A stretch of DNA of 64,000 nt from UBA7330 sp965243485 (lineage in GTDB: Bacteria > Bacteroidota > Bacteroidia > Cytophagales > Cyclobacteriaceae), in NCBI GenBank assembly GCA_965243485.1, contig CBDEVP010000001.1, forward strand, positions 4,526,001-4,590,000, written 5' to 3'. Both the position numbers and the translations under genes were made by a program. The notes under the pieces were generated by a model. The model searched no databases. It was not told where the DNA came from and was given only the letters and a program-made list of their open reading frames with translations. How positions within the stretch are numbered: position 1 is the first letter of the stretch; every line of letters begins with the position of its first letter. Positions 27,623 to 36,630 of the stretch are shown here, in pieces.

Positions 27623-28727
27623 GTTTTTGTCTGAAACTTGAATGGATCCATCCCCCACCGATTACATCATCACCTTCATAAAATACAGCTGCCTGGCCGG
27701 GCGCTATAGCCTTTACCCCCTTTCCGAAGTAGACTTTCATAGTATCTCCTACCTGCTCAATCACTGCCGGTGTACCTGAATCATTGTATCGCACTTTAGT
27801 GACGGTATCTCTTCTTTCTCCCTCCACTGAATCGTATTTACTGATATTCAATTGTTTTACATACATGCCATCGCGTGAAAGCTCATCAAATGTACCTAAT
27901 ACAACCCTATTCTTATCTTTTTGTATTTCAGTAACATATACAGGGTAACCTAAAGCAATACCTAAGCCTTTCCGTTGTCCCACGGTGTAAAATGGATAAC
28001 CTTCGTGATGGCCAACAACCGTACCATCTTCCAGCACGAATTCACCGCCTTTCACATCTTCCTCCAATCCGTCCACTCTCCTCTTAAGAAATCCACGGTA
28101 ATCATTGTCCGGGACAAAACAGATCTCGTAGGATTCGGATTTTTTAACCAGTGCATGAAATCCCCTTTCGGTGGCCATTTCCCTGATCTCTGATTTTCTC
28201 AGGTGACCCAGCGGATATTTCGTCCGGCTCAGACTTTCTTGTGAGATCCCCCATAGCGCATAGGATTGATCTTTGTTTTCATCTTTTCCCTTGCTGATAA
28301 CATATCGGCCGTTTTCTTCTCTGAGGTTTGCATAATGACCCGTGGCTATGTATTCACAGCCCAGCTTGTCTGCCCTTCTCAGCAGCGAATCCCACTTAAT
28401 ATGGGTATTACACAACACGCATGGATTGGGGGTTCTTCCGTCGAGGTATTCATTGGTGAAATGATCGATCACGTAATCCCCAAATTCTTCCCGAATATCT
28501 ACAATGTAGTGAGGGAAACCCAGGTCCACGGCAATGTTGCGCGCGTCATTAATGCTGTCCAGGCTACAGCAACCGGTTTCCTTGCTGGAACCGCCGGAGG
28601 TGGCATAGTCCCAGGTTTTCATGGTCATCCCTATGACCTCATATCCTTGTTCGTGTAGCATGACCGCAGCTACCGAGCTATCGATGCCGCCACTCATGGC
28701 GACGAGTATTCTTCCGTGTTTGCTCAT
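27606..28727 (-). CDS. mnmA: tRNA-specific 2-thiouridylase MnmA
   Basis: A 373-residue enzyme that puts sulfur on uridine 34 of Glu, Gln and Lys tRNAs. The PP-loop is SGGIDSS (12-18). The catalytic cysteine pair is C103 (NPCVLCN) and C203 (YEICFVPD). The C-terminal part has the expected beta-barrels (YTVGQRKGLGI, PGQAAVFYEGDDVIGGGWI). It is the first gene of a leftward run. A short hairpin with CCAGG/CCTGG arms (28737-28753) sits ten bases before the start and may affect translation. Confidence 0.97.
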   Translation of the reverse strand: MSKHGRILVAMSGGIDSSVAAVMLHEQGYEVIGMTMKTWDYATSGGSSKETGCCSLDSINDARNIAVDLGFPHYIVDIREEFGDYVIDHFTNEYLDGRTPNPCVLCNTHIKWDSLLRRADKLGCEYIATGHYANLREENGRYVISKGKDENKDQSYALWGISQESLSRTKYPLGHLRKSEIREMATERGFHALVKKSESYEICFVPDNDYRGFLKRRVDGLEEDVKGGEFVLEDGTVVGHHEGYPFYTVGQRKGLGIALGYPVYVTEIQKDKNRVVLGTFDELSRDGMYVKQLNISKYDSVEGERRDTVTKVRYNDSGTPAVIEQVGDTMKVYFGKGVKAIAPGQAAVFYEGDDVIGGGWIHSSFRQKHAQLV

Positions 28728-28942
28728 ATCGTCTCGCCAGGTTGAAAGCCTGGTTTACGTGAATATTGTTTCTGAAAAACAAAAAAACGGAAATAAGTTC
28801 CCGTTCATTAGATGCAAATGTACCTCTTATGCGAGAAAACTCCATGAACATCTTTGTGCGTATCAATCCCTATTTCCATTATCATGAGATCGTCAAATAA
28901 GTTTGAAGGAAAATTTCCTTTTCTTTGTCTCAAAGGAAAGAA

Positions 28943-29545
28943 ATGGCATTAAAAAACTTCGTGAAGATCAACCAGGTATCCAGCTTAAGTGATGCCAGAT
29001 ATTGTGCAGGGATGGGCGTGGATATCCTTGGGTTCACTTTGATTGAAGACTCACCTTCCTACGTTGATCCTGAACAGTTTAAGGAGATCACCCAGTGGGT
29101 AGCCGGCCCGAAATTCGCCGGTGAATTTGGTCAGGCTGACCTGGAAACGATAAAACTGGCTACTGTGGATTACAAGTTGGACCTGATTGAAACCTCAATC
29201 CCCGGACACCTTGAATCCCTCGCTTCCCTGGAGATCCCCGTCATTTATCGCGCAAAGCTGGGAGGCCCACAAGACATGGAACATTTGCAAAAGGCCATTG
29301 CTTATGGCGCAGATCTGTTGTCTTTTCTCCACGTGGAGTATTCTACCGATGCATTCTCTGACTTTGATCAGTTACCCACTGACCAGGGAATGAAATTGAT
29401 CCTGAATATTCCTGCTCCTCTGGAAAATCTTGACAGGATCAGTAAGCATGGGCTGTCTCTGACTGCCCAGACAGAAGCAAAAACAGGCCTGCAGGACTAT
29501 GGGGAGATCATGGATGTGCTGGAAGCCCTTGAGCTTGAAATTTAA
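28943..29545 (+). CDS. Divergent phosphoribosylanthranilate isomerase-like protein
   Basis: A 200-residue predicted TIM-barrel protein. The start chosen is the ATG at 28943, after an AAAGGAAAG ribosome site. The N-terminus (FVKINQVSSLSDARYCAGMGVDILGF) aligns with TrpF (typically KICG...DA..A...GAD.LGF) and is followed by a match to the SPRYV segment (DSPSYVDPEQFKEI). The normal catalytic cysteine after KI is replaced by Asn, and no equivalent of the catalytic Asp in a LLD motif is evident. It is therefore probably not an active tryptophan-pathway enzyme. No other trp genes are here. The gene is divergent from mnmA, and its stop overlaps that of the convergent FKBP gene. Confidence 0.75.
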   Translation: MALKNFVKINQVSSLSDARYCAGMGVDILGFTLIEDSPSYVDPEQFKEITQWVAGPKFAGEFGQADLETIKLATVDYKLDLIETSIPGHLESLASLEIPVIYRAKLGGPQDMEHLQKAIAYGADLLSFLHVEYSTDAFSDFDQLPTDQGMKLILNIPAPLENLDRISKHGLSLTAQTEAKTGLQDYGEIMDVLEALELEI

Positions 29546-30039
29546 GAAGATGGTTTTATTGCATGTAGTGTAACCCTGAAGATGAGCGGAGTATTTCCTG
29601 GTATTGAAGTACCTGCACCTCTGGTTCCATAGCAATAATAAGAAGGGGCATAGAACTCAATGGTCCCTCCTTCCATTACCTTTGGAATCATGATTTGCCA
29701 TGCAGGGATCAAATTATTTAGCTTAAAAGTAGTGGTACCGGAATCAAATTCCTCATCAGACAAAAACCTTCCCTCGTAGGTAATATTTACGCTATCGGTT
29801 GGTTCCGGGAATTCGCCCGTTCCCTCTTCGATCATTATATATCGGATCAGGGAGACGGAATCAGTATCCGCCTCGATCAGATTGGTTTCAAGATAGCTAT
29901 CAATGTTTTCCAGTTCGCTTTCAAACTGCGCAGCCACGTCAAACGGCTCTTCGGGGTCGGGCAAACATGAAATCAGCACGCTCATTCCCATCATAAGCAA
30001 CACAAAAACAATTCCTTCCTGCTTCATCGGTCTATTCAT
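29542..30039 (-). CDS. FKBP-type peptidyl-prolyl isomerase lipoprotein
   Basis: A 165-residue lipoprotein with lipobox VLISC (Cys about residue 25). The C-terminal 100 residues are an FKBP domain: VNITYEGRFLSDEEFDSG, LIPAWQIMIPKVMEGG, and YYCYGTRGAGTSIPGNTPLIFRVTL. It is a periplasmic or outer-membrane folding helper. The length is typical of small gliding-associated FKBP lipoproteins in Bacteroidota, but a gliding role cannot be shown from sequence. The stop overlaps the convergent TrpF-like gene by four bases. Confidence 0.88.
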   Translation of the reverse strand: MNRPMKQEGIVFVLLMMGMSVLISCLPDPEEPFDVAAQFESELENIDSYLETNLIEADTDSVSLIRYIMIEEGTGEFPEPTDSVNITYEGRFLSDEEFDSGTTTFKLNNLIPAWQIMIPKVMEGGTIEFYAPSYYCYGTRGAGTSIPGNTPLIFRVTLHAIKPSS

Positions 30040-30079
30040 TTCCTATTTTTATTTATTTGTTGACAACCAACCCTCAAAT

Positions 30080-30748
30080 TTAGTTGCAATTTTCAAATTT
30101 GAATTTCAAATATTTGATCTTTGACCCTTTGGCCTTCCATATCTTTTCATACTTCGTTTCAATCCCGAAGTGATCAGCTAAAAGATCGGAATGATCAAGA
30201 TCCGGGGTATGAGCCAGGGACCGTACCTTTACCTTACCCTCCTCAATCAGTTGCAAGGTGTATTCATAAAAACCCGTATTGTCCGTTTTGAGCCTGATAT
30301 AACCATCCTCACCGAGTATCTTCCTGTAGATCTCTAAAAACCTGGGATGTGTCAGGCGTTTCTTTTCTTCCCGATTCTTTGGCCTCGGATCCGGAAAGGT
30401 GATCCAAATGCCAGCTACCTCATTTTCCCCGAAAAAGTCTTCAAGCTGATGAACTGAGGTTCTCAAAAAAGCGACATTGTCCATGTTGTGCTCAATGGCA
30501 TACTGACTACCCACATACAGCCGGTCTCCTTTCACATCAACTCCTATGTAGTTATTTGAAGGATCGTTCTCTGCCAGCCCGGTGGTGTATTCACCGTTAC
30601 CACATCCCAGTTCTACAATGATTGGGCGTTCGTTCCTGAAGTACCTCGTATTCCATTTACCCTTCACCTCCTTAAACAGTGGCTTGCCAGGCTCGATGAT
30701 GTTTTCGCTGTGCCTGTTTACCTCAAATCTCTTTAGTTTTTGTCTCAC
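30080..30748 (-). CDS. trmB: tRNA (guanine-46-N7)-methyltransferase
   Basis: A 222-residue S-adenosylmethionine-dependent enzyme that methylates G46 of tRNA. Motif I is ELGCGNGEYT, and the family signature is WITFPDPRPKNREEKKRLTHPRFL (split here as ITFPDPRPK and RLTHPRF). It starts at a GTG that overlaps the stop of folC (GTGA), so it is coupled to that gene. Confidence 0.95.
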   Translation of the reverse strand: MRQKLKRFEVNRHSENIIEPGKPLFKEVKGKWNTRYFRNERPIIVELGCGNGEYTTGLAENDPSNNYIGVDVKGDRLYVGSQYAIEHNMDNVAFLRTSVHQLEDFFGENEVAGIWITFPDPRPKNREEKKRLTHPRFLEIYRKILGEDGYIRLKTDNTGFYEYTLQLIEEGKVKVRSLAHTPDLDHSDLLADHFGIETKYEKIWKAKGSKIKYLKFKFENCN

Positions 30749-32034
30749 AGATCGTCAATTTCAGCTACCACAAATGCACTTCCGCAAATAAGTATAAAGT
30801 CCTGCTCGCCTGACCTTTCTCTGGCGACGGAAATGGCTTCATTTACATTCGGGAATGCCTGGCCGGAAAAACCGTAACCTTCAGCGAAAGTTTTTAATTC
30901 ACCGGCTGGCAGGGACCTCGGGACCGCTGACTGGGTCCAGTAGTACTTGGCCTGAGGAGGTAAGACACTCATGATCCCCGAAAGATCCTTATCCTTTACC
31001 ACCCCGAAGATCACATGAAGAGATCCTCGGAGCTCCTTATTGATCTGATCAAATAGTACGCTGAGACCCGGTTGATTGTGGCTGATATCTGCAAGTACCA
31101 TGGGATTTTGTGCGATCATCTGCATCCTGCCTTTAAGGCCTGTGCTGTTTCTGATCGTTTCAAAACCTTTACGCACCTCTTCAGCAGTAATGTGAAAACC
31201 CTGTTGATTTAGAACCTCGATCGTTTTGAGTATGCCGGGGATGTTAAGGCCGAAATATGCAGCTGTAAGATCGGTTTTAAGGTCCTCATGTACCATTTTT
31301 CCTCCACTCATTACTCTATATCTGCAATAGTCGAAGCTTCTTTCCAAAAGGACCGTTCCATAATCATCCACAGTGTGCAAAGCAGCATTCTGTGTCTGCG
31401 CCACCTTTTCAAAGACATGCCTGATGTACAATTGATTGTTTCCAATGACGACAGGTGTATTTTTCTTGATGATCCCCGCTTTTTCTGCGGCAATCTTTTC
31501 CAGAGTATCACCGAGCAAATCCATGTGGTCATACCCAATCATGGTGATCAGAGAGACCACTGGTAGGATCACATTGGTACTGTCAAGCCTTCCTCCCAGG
31601 CCTGTTTCTATCACCGCAACGTCAACATTTTCCTGTCTAAAATATTCAAACGCCATCACCACGGTCACCTCGAAGAAGGAAGGGCGGATGTCCTCGATGA
31701 GTGTTCTGTTTTTGGTGGTGAATTCCGCGACGAAATCTTCTGCAACCTCCACCCCATCTATCCTGATCCTCTCGGTAAATGATTTCAGATGCGGTGAGGT
31801 ATAAAGCCCCGTGCGATATCCTGCAGCCTTCATCACAGAGGCCAGTGCATGTGCCGAAGTACCTTTTCCATTGGTGCCTGCGATATGGATCGATTGAAAC
31901 CGGTGATGTGGATTTCCCAGGGCCTCCAGCATCTTCAGAGTGTTCGTCAGATCCTTTTTAAGTGCTGCTTTCCCGACCCGCTGAAACATGGGTAAACGTT
32001 CCAGCAGGTAGTTCAACGACTCCTGGTAATTCAT
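30745..32034 (-). CDS. folC: Folylpolyglutamate synthase / dihydrofolate synthase
   Basis: A 429-residue bifunctional ligase that adds glutamate to folates. ATP loop: AGTNGKGTSAHAL. Substrate segments: TSPHLKSFTERIRIDG, ETGLGGRLDSTN and DISHNQPG. The first segment of the C-terminal domain is intact. Length is normal. The gene starts directly after the TonB-like gene (no gap) and overlaps trmB by four bases, so it lies within a coupled operon with exbB, exbD, the TonB-like gene and trmB. Confidence 0.96.
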   Translation of the reverse strand: MNYQESLNYLLERLPMFQRVGKAALKKDLTNTLKMLEALGNPHHRFQSIHIAGTNGKGTSAHALASVMKAAGYRTGLYTSPHLKSFTERIRIDGVEVAEDFVAEFTTKNRTLIEDIRPSFFEVTVVMAFEYFRQENVDVAVIETGLGGRLDSTNVILPVVSLITMIGYDHMDLLGDTLEKIAAEKAGIIKKNTPVVIGNNQLYIRHVFEKVAQTQNAALHTVDDYGTVLLERSFDYCRYRVMSGGKMVHEDLKTDLTAAYFGLNIPGILKTIEVLNQQGFHITAEEVRKGFETIRNSTGLKGRMQMIAQNPMVLADISHNQPGLSVLFDQINKELRGSLHVIFGVVKDKDLSGIMSVLPPQAKYYWTQSAVPRSLPAGELKTFAEGYGFSGQAFPNVNEAISVARERSGEQDFILICGSAFVVAEIDDL

Positions 32035-32862
32035 CTATTTGGTCTGTATAAGGAAGGTAATGGTCCCGGAAGACGTGGGAGCAGGTTTGTAATCCCCGGT
32101 TTTACTAAATGACAATCGCTCTACTGATTGCCGATAAATTCGTTCGACAGAAGGACTGACTGTACTAGACTGCAACACGATACCCTGAATGTATCCTTCG
32201 TCATCAACAGTGATCTTGTAAACGATCTTCCCGGTTTCTGATGATTTATCGTCAGGGTTTGGCTTAAAATCCCAGACCCATCCGGCCATTTGCAAACTTG
32301 CACCATTAGATCCTCCACCCTGACTGCCATAGATTGCCCGGTCATCCAGTTTGCCCTCCGGCTTACCTTCATCACCGGGCTGATTTGTTTGCCCCTGGGA
32401 TGGCGAAGGCGTTTCACTGGTTGTAGGGGCATTGGAGGGCTTTGGTTCCTCTTTTTTCACCTCCCGGGGAGTTTGCTCAACTTTCTTTACAGGCTCGAGT
32501 TTTGGGGCCTCCTCCACTTTTTTCTCAACGACATCCGGGCTTGGCGCTTCAGTGATGGGGTCCTCCGGCACCTCTGCTTCCTCAGTCACTTCCTGAGTAG
32601 TTTCCGTGGGAGTCTCTTCTGCCTCGTCGGGCGTTTCAACAGGCTCAATTTCTTCTGTTACTTCAGTGGGTTCAGGAGTGGAAGGTGCCTGTTCGCCCTG
32701 TCCGGTTTGCATATTCCCAAAGCTAAGCTCTATGCCATAAGATGGAATGGGTGGAAACGGTTCTTTCCAGGCGATCAGAAAATAGAACAGGACCAGCAGT
32801 ACCACGTTGGTCACAATTGCCGTCAAAAAGCCTATGCGTCTATATTTCTTATCTTTTTCCAC
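32035..32862 (-). CDS. TonB-like energy transducer
   Basis: A 275-residue inner-membrane protein. One transmembrane helix (residues about 10-30: FLTAIVTNVVLLVLFYFLIAW) is followed by a long Pro/Glu/Thr-rich periplasmic linker (about 45-170) and a C-terminal domain (VYKITVDDEGYIQGIVLQSS, RLSFSKTGDYKPAPTSSGTITF) of TonB/TolA type. It lies two bases downstream of exbD and forms the third part of the proton-driven complex that energises outer-membrane receptors. The linker is unusually acidic rather than Pro-Lys-rich. Confidence 0.88.
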   Translation of the reverse strand: MEKDKKYRRIGFLTAIVTNVVLLVLFYFLIAWKEPFPPIPSYGIELSFGNMQTGQGEQAPSTPEPTEVTEEIEPVETPDEAEETPTETTQEVTEEAEVPEDPITEAPSPDVVEKKVEEAPKLEPVKKVEQTPREVKKEEPKPSNAPTTSETPSPSQGQTNQPGDEGKPEGKLDDRAIYGSQGGGSNGASLQMAGWVWDFKPNPDDKSSETGKIVYKITVDDEGYIQGIVLQSSTVSPSVERIYRQSVERLSFSKTGDYKPAPTSSGTITFLIQTK

Positions 32863-32864
32863 TG

Positions 32865-33254
32865 CTAATTGGGCTTAGTCGCGATGGATACCCTCGCTTC
32901 AAGCGCGGTCGCAATGCTGGCTACCTGCACGAGATTATCCACCGGAACACTCTTATCACAATGTAAAACCACAACGCCTTCTTTGCCGGAAAATGAACTT
33001 CTCAGCACACCTTCCAGTTGACCAAGCGTTACTTGCTTCTGATCCACATAATATTTCAGATCATCCGTGATGGTCACGCTCACTTTCTGGATCACAATTT
33101 CCGAGCTTTTGCTGGAAGGTAAATTGACCGGAAGTCCTGATGGCGTAATGAATGAAGCAGTCAGCATAAAAAATATCAGCAGCAGGAAGATCACGTCTGT
33201 CATGGAAGACATGCTGAAAGCTGCTTCAATCTTATGTTTTGATCTCAGATTCAT
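32865..33254 (-). CDS. exbD: Biopolymer transport protein ExbD
   Basis: A 129-residue protein with a single N-terminal transmembrane helix (MTDVIFLLLIFFMLTASF) whose Asp is the conserved protonatable residue, then a periplasmic domain (SVTITDDLKYYVDQK). It works with ExbB and the TonB-like protein. Its start overlaps the stop of exbB by four bases. Confidence 0.93.
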   Translation of the reverse strand: MNLRSKHKIEAAFSMSSMTDVIFLLLIFFMLTASFITPSGLPVNLPSSKSSEIVIQKVSVTITDDLKYYVDQKQVTLGQLEGVLRSSFSGKEGVVVLHCDKSVPVDNLVQVASIATALEARVSIATKPN

Positions 33255-33898
33255 TTTCTTTGGGGCTCCTGTAATAGATCAACGAAATCCACGGCAGTTG
33301 TTTCCATTCTGTGCACTATTTTTTGTACCCTGCTCACGAGATAATTATAACCAAGGTAAGCCAGGATGCCGACAAACAGCCCTGAGGCAGTTGTTACCAT
33401 AGCCTCATAGATCCCACTGGAAAGCAATTTAGGGCTTACCGCTCCTTCCTCCTGGGCAATGGCAATAAATGCCTGGATCATTCCCGTTACTGTACCCAAA
33501 AAACCAATCATGGGTGCAGCACCCGAGATCGTAGCCAGCATGCTGAGGTTCTTTTCCAGCCGGTAGATCTCAATTTTTCCGGTATTCTCAATGCTTACTT
33601 CAATATTTTTCAGCGGCTGGCCGATCCTGCTGATCCCTTTTTCCATCATTCGGCCAATGGGAGTATCGGTTTGCAGGCATATGGCCCTGGCACCCTGTAC
33701 ATCACCGGCCAGCACTCTTTCACGAATATTTTCCCGGAAATGATCCGGTGTTTTGGATGAGTTTCGGATGAGCAAAGTCCTTTCTACAAAAATGTAGATA
33801 GCACCAAAAAATAAAAGGAGGATGGGGATCATCATAAATCCCCCCTGAAGCAATAATTCGAGTATAGTAATGGTCTCTAGACCTTCGGAAGGTTCCAT
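33251..33898 (-). CDS. exbB: MotA/TolQ/ExbB proton channel protein
   Basis: A 215-residue protein with three transmembrane helices (residues about 15-35, 105-130, 150-175). Family motif: ISGAAPMIGFLGTVTGMI, followed by ISSGIYEAMVTTASGLFVG-like residues in the third helix. It is the first gene of the coupled exbB-exbD-tonB-like-folC-trmB unit. Confidence 0.93.
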   Translation of the reverse strand: MEPSEGLETITILELLLQGGFMMIPILLLFFGAIYIFVERTLLIRNSSKTPDHFRENIRERVLAGDVQGARAICLQTDTPIGRMMEKGISRIGQPLKNIEVSIENTGKIEIYRLEKNLSMLATISGAAPMIGFLGTVTGMIQAFIAIAQEEGAVSPKLLSSGIYEAMVTTASGLFVGILAYLGYNYLVSRVQKIVHRMETTAVDFVDLLQEPQRK

Positions 33899-33987
33899 CT
33901 AAATGTACTTAAGTGAAAATTTATGCAATACTAATCAACCTCCGTATTAAACGCAGAAATTATACCCACATTGCATGTGTATAAATA

Positions 33988-34860
33988 CTAGTATCTAAGT
34001 GGCCAGGCCTCTCTGCCAAACTGCTCGGCATAGGATGGAGCCTGAGACTCAGCCTCTTTAAAAGAGTTGAACTCCGCTATGGCCACCCGGTAAAACCTGT
34101 AGTCCCTGAAAGGAGGAATGATCTGCGGACTGTTTCCATTTTGTGCCAATACCTTCGCGTAGTCCATGGCCAGATCCCCATCGAAAAAGCTACCGATCAC
34201 TACATATGATTTCCCGGTTCTTTGCTCCAGGGTAGTTATTTCACCTGGCGTCATCTGAGTTGGTTGAGGTTTTACGGGTTCCGGATCAGGCATCTGAAAA
34301 GCGGTGGAATCTACCGTCGTTTCCTCTACCACAGGGGACGGAGGTGGTGCCTTGGCTTCTTCTTCATCACCAAATAGGCCTCCTCCATCCATCACAAAGA
34401 CGAATACTATGGCAATGGATGCAAATAATAAAGTGCCGATGACAACGATCTTCGTGAAATTTGACTTGGCTCTTTTGGAAGACTCCTCATTATAGTACGC
34501 TGCATAGGGCTCCGGCGCATCGGCTTGAGTATAGGATTCCGTCCCAAATGTGTCGGAAGTATCGGTAAAAGCATCCGGTTCAGGTGTGTCATCACTGTCA
34601 AATACCGATCCTGAGGTTGTGGTCGTATCTTCTTTGAATTCGTCAAAAGACTCCTCCTCATAGAATGTCTCATCAGAACTTTCTGATGAACTTTCCTCAC
34701 CAAAAGGATCAGGGATTGGTTCTTCTGACTTTTCTTCCGGTTTATCTTCCTCTTTCTTTGACGACTCGTCGTCGTCATCTAGTTCTTCATAATGAAGTTC
34801 GGGCAAGCCAAAGTCTTCATCATCATCAAACTTTTCGTCGTCGTTATCTTTTTCAGCCAT
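33988..34860 (-). CDS. SPOR-domain envelope protein
   Basis: A 290-residue protein. The N-terminal 135 residues are very acidic and Ser-rich (cytoplasmic), then one transmembrane helix (about 137-157: IVVIGTLLFASIAIVFVFV), then a proline linker and a C-terminal SPOR domain (about 215-290: KSYVVIGSFFDGDLAMDYAKVL, YRVAIAEFNSFKEAESQAP). SPOR domains bind peptidoglycan lacking peptide side chains at division sites. It lies 89 bases before the exbB start. A role in division or cell wall turnover is inferred. Confidence 0.9.
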   Translation of the reverse strand: MAEKDNDDEKFDDDEDFGLPELHYEELDDDDESSKKEEDKPEEKSEEPIPDPFGEESSSESSDETFYEEESFDEFKEDTTTTSGSVFDSDDTPEPDAFTDTSDTFGTESYTQADAPEPYAAYYNEESSKRAKSNFTKIVVIGTLLFASIAIVFVFVMDGGGLFGDEEEAKAPPPSPVVEETTVDSTAFQMPDPEPVKPQPTQMTPGEITTLEQRTGKSYVVIGSFFDGDLAMDYAKVLAQNGNSPQIIPPFRDYRFYRVAIAEFNSFKEAESQAPSYAEQFGREAWPLRY

Positions 34861-34965
34861 GTAACAGTTGGTTAGTTGAGATCACAAAAGGTGGCTTACG
34901 ATTTCGGGTTCAAGATAACAAAATCCTGATTATTCCAAAACATCGGGCAAAAGTAATAAAAACAG

Positions 34966-36630
34966 TTATTGGAACTGATAAATAAGGCCCAGCTTGAAAG
35001 TGATACCTCTCACAGGATAATTCAGATATCTCTCATAATCGCTGTTGGTGAGATTTCTCGTCTGTCCGAAGACAGAAAAATTATCAGTCACTCTGTAGTG
35101 AGCACTTAATCCAAGGTCAAAAATAGCTGGCAGGTCTACCTCGGTGAGATCAGAAGGCGAGGGTGCCGTGATACCGCTCATAAACATCAGGTCCAGGCTT
35201 ATTTTTAGCTGATCAGACGGCCTGGATGTGACGAGGACATTCATTGCAGAAGATGGCTTATACCAGGGTTCCTCGAGGTTGTTCATTGTATATCCGAATA
35301 TTTTCAGGGAATAATTGATCGACAATCGCTCAGCCGCAAAATATCCAACCCTGATCCCCAGGGTGGTCCTGACGATACTTGCCGAATCATACACGACACT
35401 GAACCTTGATGAATCCAGGGAATTATGAATGAAAAAAGGAAGATTTTCGATGGCACTATACCCCAGGGATCCTTCAAGCACGAGTTGTTCAAACAATTTG
35501 GATTTGATACCACCCTCCAGGTCCACCTTGTTGCTTTGATTCAGTAATCTCAGATCATCCTCAAGAAATCTATTTTCGTCCCAGAGCGACTTCAACCCAA
35601 CCATGTGCAATCCCCCTCCGGCTTTTGCATAGACGGAAAGGTCCGGAGACACATTGAAATTGAAATCAATGTCAGGAAAGACAAATAGCGAACTACTTTC
35701 GGAGGTGGTATCATTGGCAGTGGCCATCTCCAGCCCTGCAGTCAGAGACCCATTGTTGAATGAATAGGAAAGCTTCGGGTTGATACTTAAAAAATTTCTT
35801 CTCTGTAAAAAAGAACTTTCATACTTTGTGGTGGCCAGGGTAGTCTCCAGACCCAAAGCAAAAGCATCCGTAAGATGATAAAATACCCTTCCATCAACCG
35901 AAAGCTCTGTTTCGGCTCCAATCCGGTCGCCTCCGACCACTTTATTTGAAGTACTTCGGTACTGTGGTCTGAAATAATAATCCAGGTTGGTTTCCATTCC
36001 CTGCCTCACTTCCGCCCCTGCCTGAATGTCCTGAAGAAATATCCTGTCGTCGATAATCAATGGATTTGCAAAATCAAAAGCAGTGTCCCTTCCATAAAAA
36101 TAATAGCTGGTTCTTGACCAGCTCAAATACGGATCCACATGGAAATCTCCATGAAGGTGTCCCTTTAAATCAATACCTGTGTTTGAAAAAGCGCTTTGTT
36201 CATCACGCACAGGACCTCTGCCAAAGCTTTCATGGGAGGCAAAAGCACTAACATAGTGCTCATCAAGTCGGTAGATATAATTACCCTCTACCAGAGGTGA
36301 TTGATAATTTCCGTACCCCAGCTTCACGTAGTTATCCATGGCTGAAGATCCGGTCGTTTGTTGAAAGGCTGCGGCCTTGGGGTCAGGCGAGTAATCGGTT
36401 ACAGTGAAGTCAACTTGTGAGAAAGAATAATTTACCGGTGCTGGCTGGAACTGATTGATGCTGATCTCCGTGGGTTTGTACAACCGGTTGGCTTTGGGCA
36501 GAGTCAGCGGTTTATCCTTTTCTATGATCACCTGAGTGTCTTCAATCTCACCCTGTGAGTGTGCGAAAAACGGCATCAAAAAGATGCAAATGCAAACACC
36601 AAAAACTAACTGAACTTTTGTACTATCCAT
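34966..36630 (-). CDS. TonB-receptor-like outer-membrane barrel without plug
   Basis: A 554-residue exported protein with a signal peptide (LVFGVCICIFLMPFFAHS). The whole mature sequence is barrel-like, ending in RGITFKLGLIYQFQ with the aromatic C-terminus recognised by the BAM machine. The segment SDYERYLNYPVRGITFKLG matches the ends of TonB-dependent receptors, but no plug domain is present. Its start overlaps the end of the large TPR gene by eight bases, so the two are co-translated and probably function together in the envelope. Confidence 0.82.
   Translation of the reverse strand: MDSTKVQLVFGVCICIFLMPFFAHSQGEIEDTQVIIEKDKPLTLPKANRLYKPTEISINQFQPAPVNYSFSQVDFTVTDYSPDPKAAAFQQTTGSSAMDNYVKLGYGNYQSPLVEGNYIYRLDEHYVSAFASHESFGRGPVRDEQSAFSNTGIDLKGHLHGDFHVDPYLSWSRTSYYFYGRDTAFDFANPLIIDDRIFLQDIQAGAEVRQGMETNLDYYFRPQYRSTSNKVVGGDRIGAETELSVDGRVFYHLTDAFALGLETTLATTKYESSFLQRRNFLSINPKLSYSFNNGSLTAGLEMATANDTTSESSSLFVFPDIDFNFNVSPDLSVYAKAGGGLHMVGLKSLWDENRFLEDDLRLLNQSNKVDLEGGIKSKLFEQLVLEGSLGYSAIENLPFFIHNSLDSSRFSVVYDSASIVRTTLGIRVGYFAAERLSINYSLKIFGYTMNNLEEPWYKPSSAMNVLVTSRPSDQLKISLDLMFMSGITAPSPSDLTEVDLPAIFDLGLSAHYRVTDNFSVFGQTRNLTNSDYERYLNYPVRGITFKLGLIYQFQ

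Noticed and set aside
18748..28771. 15-base match ACGTGAATATTGTTT taken as a regulatory motif
   Set aside because: A few 15-base matches are expected by chance in 64 kb of AT-biased DNA, and one copy lies inside a coding region.
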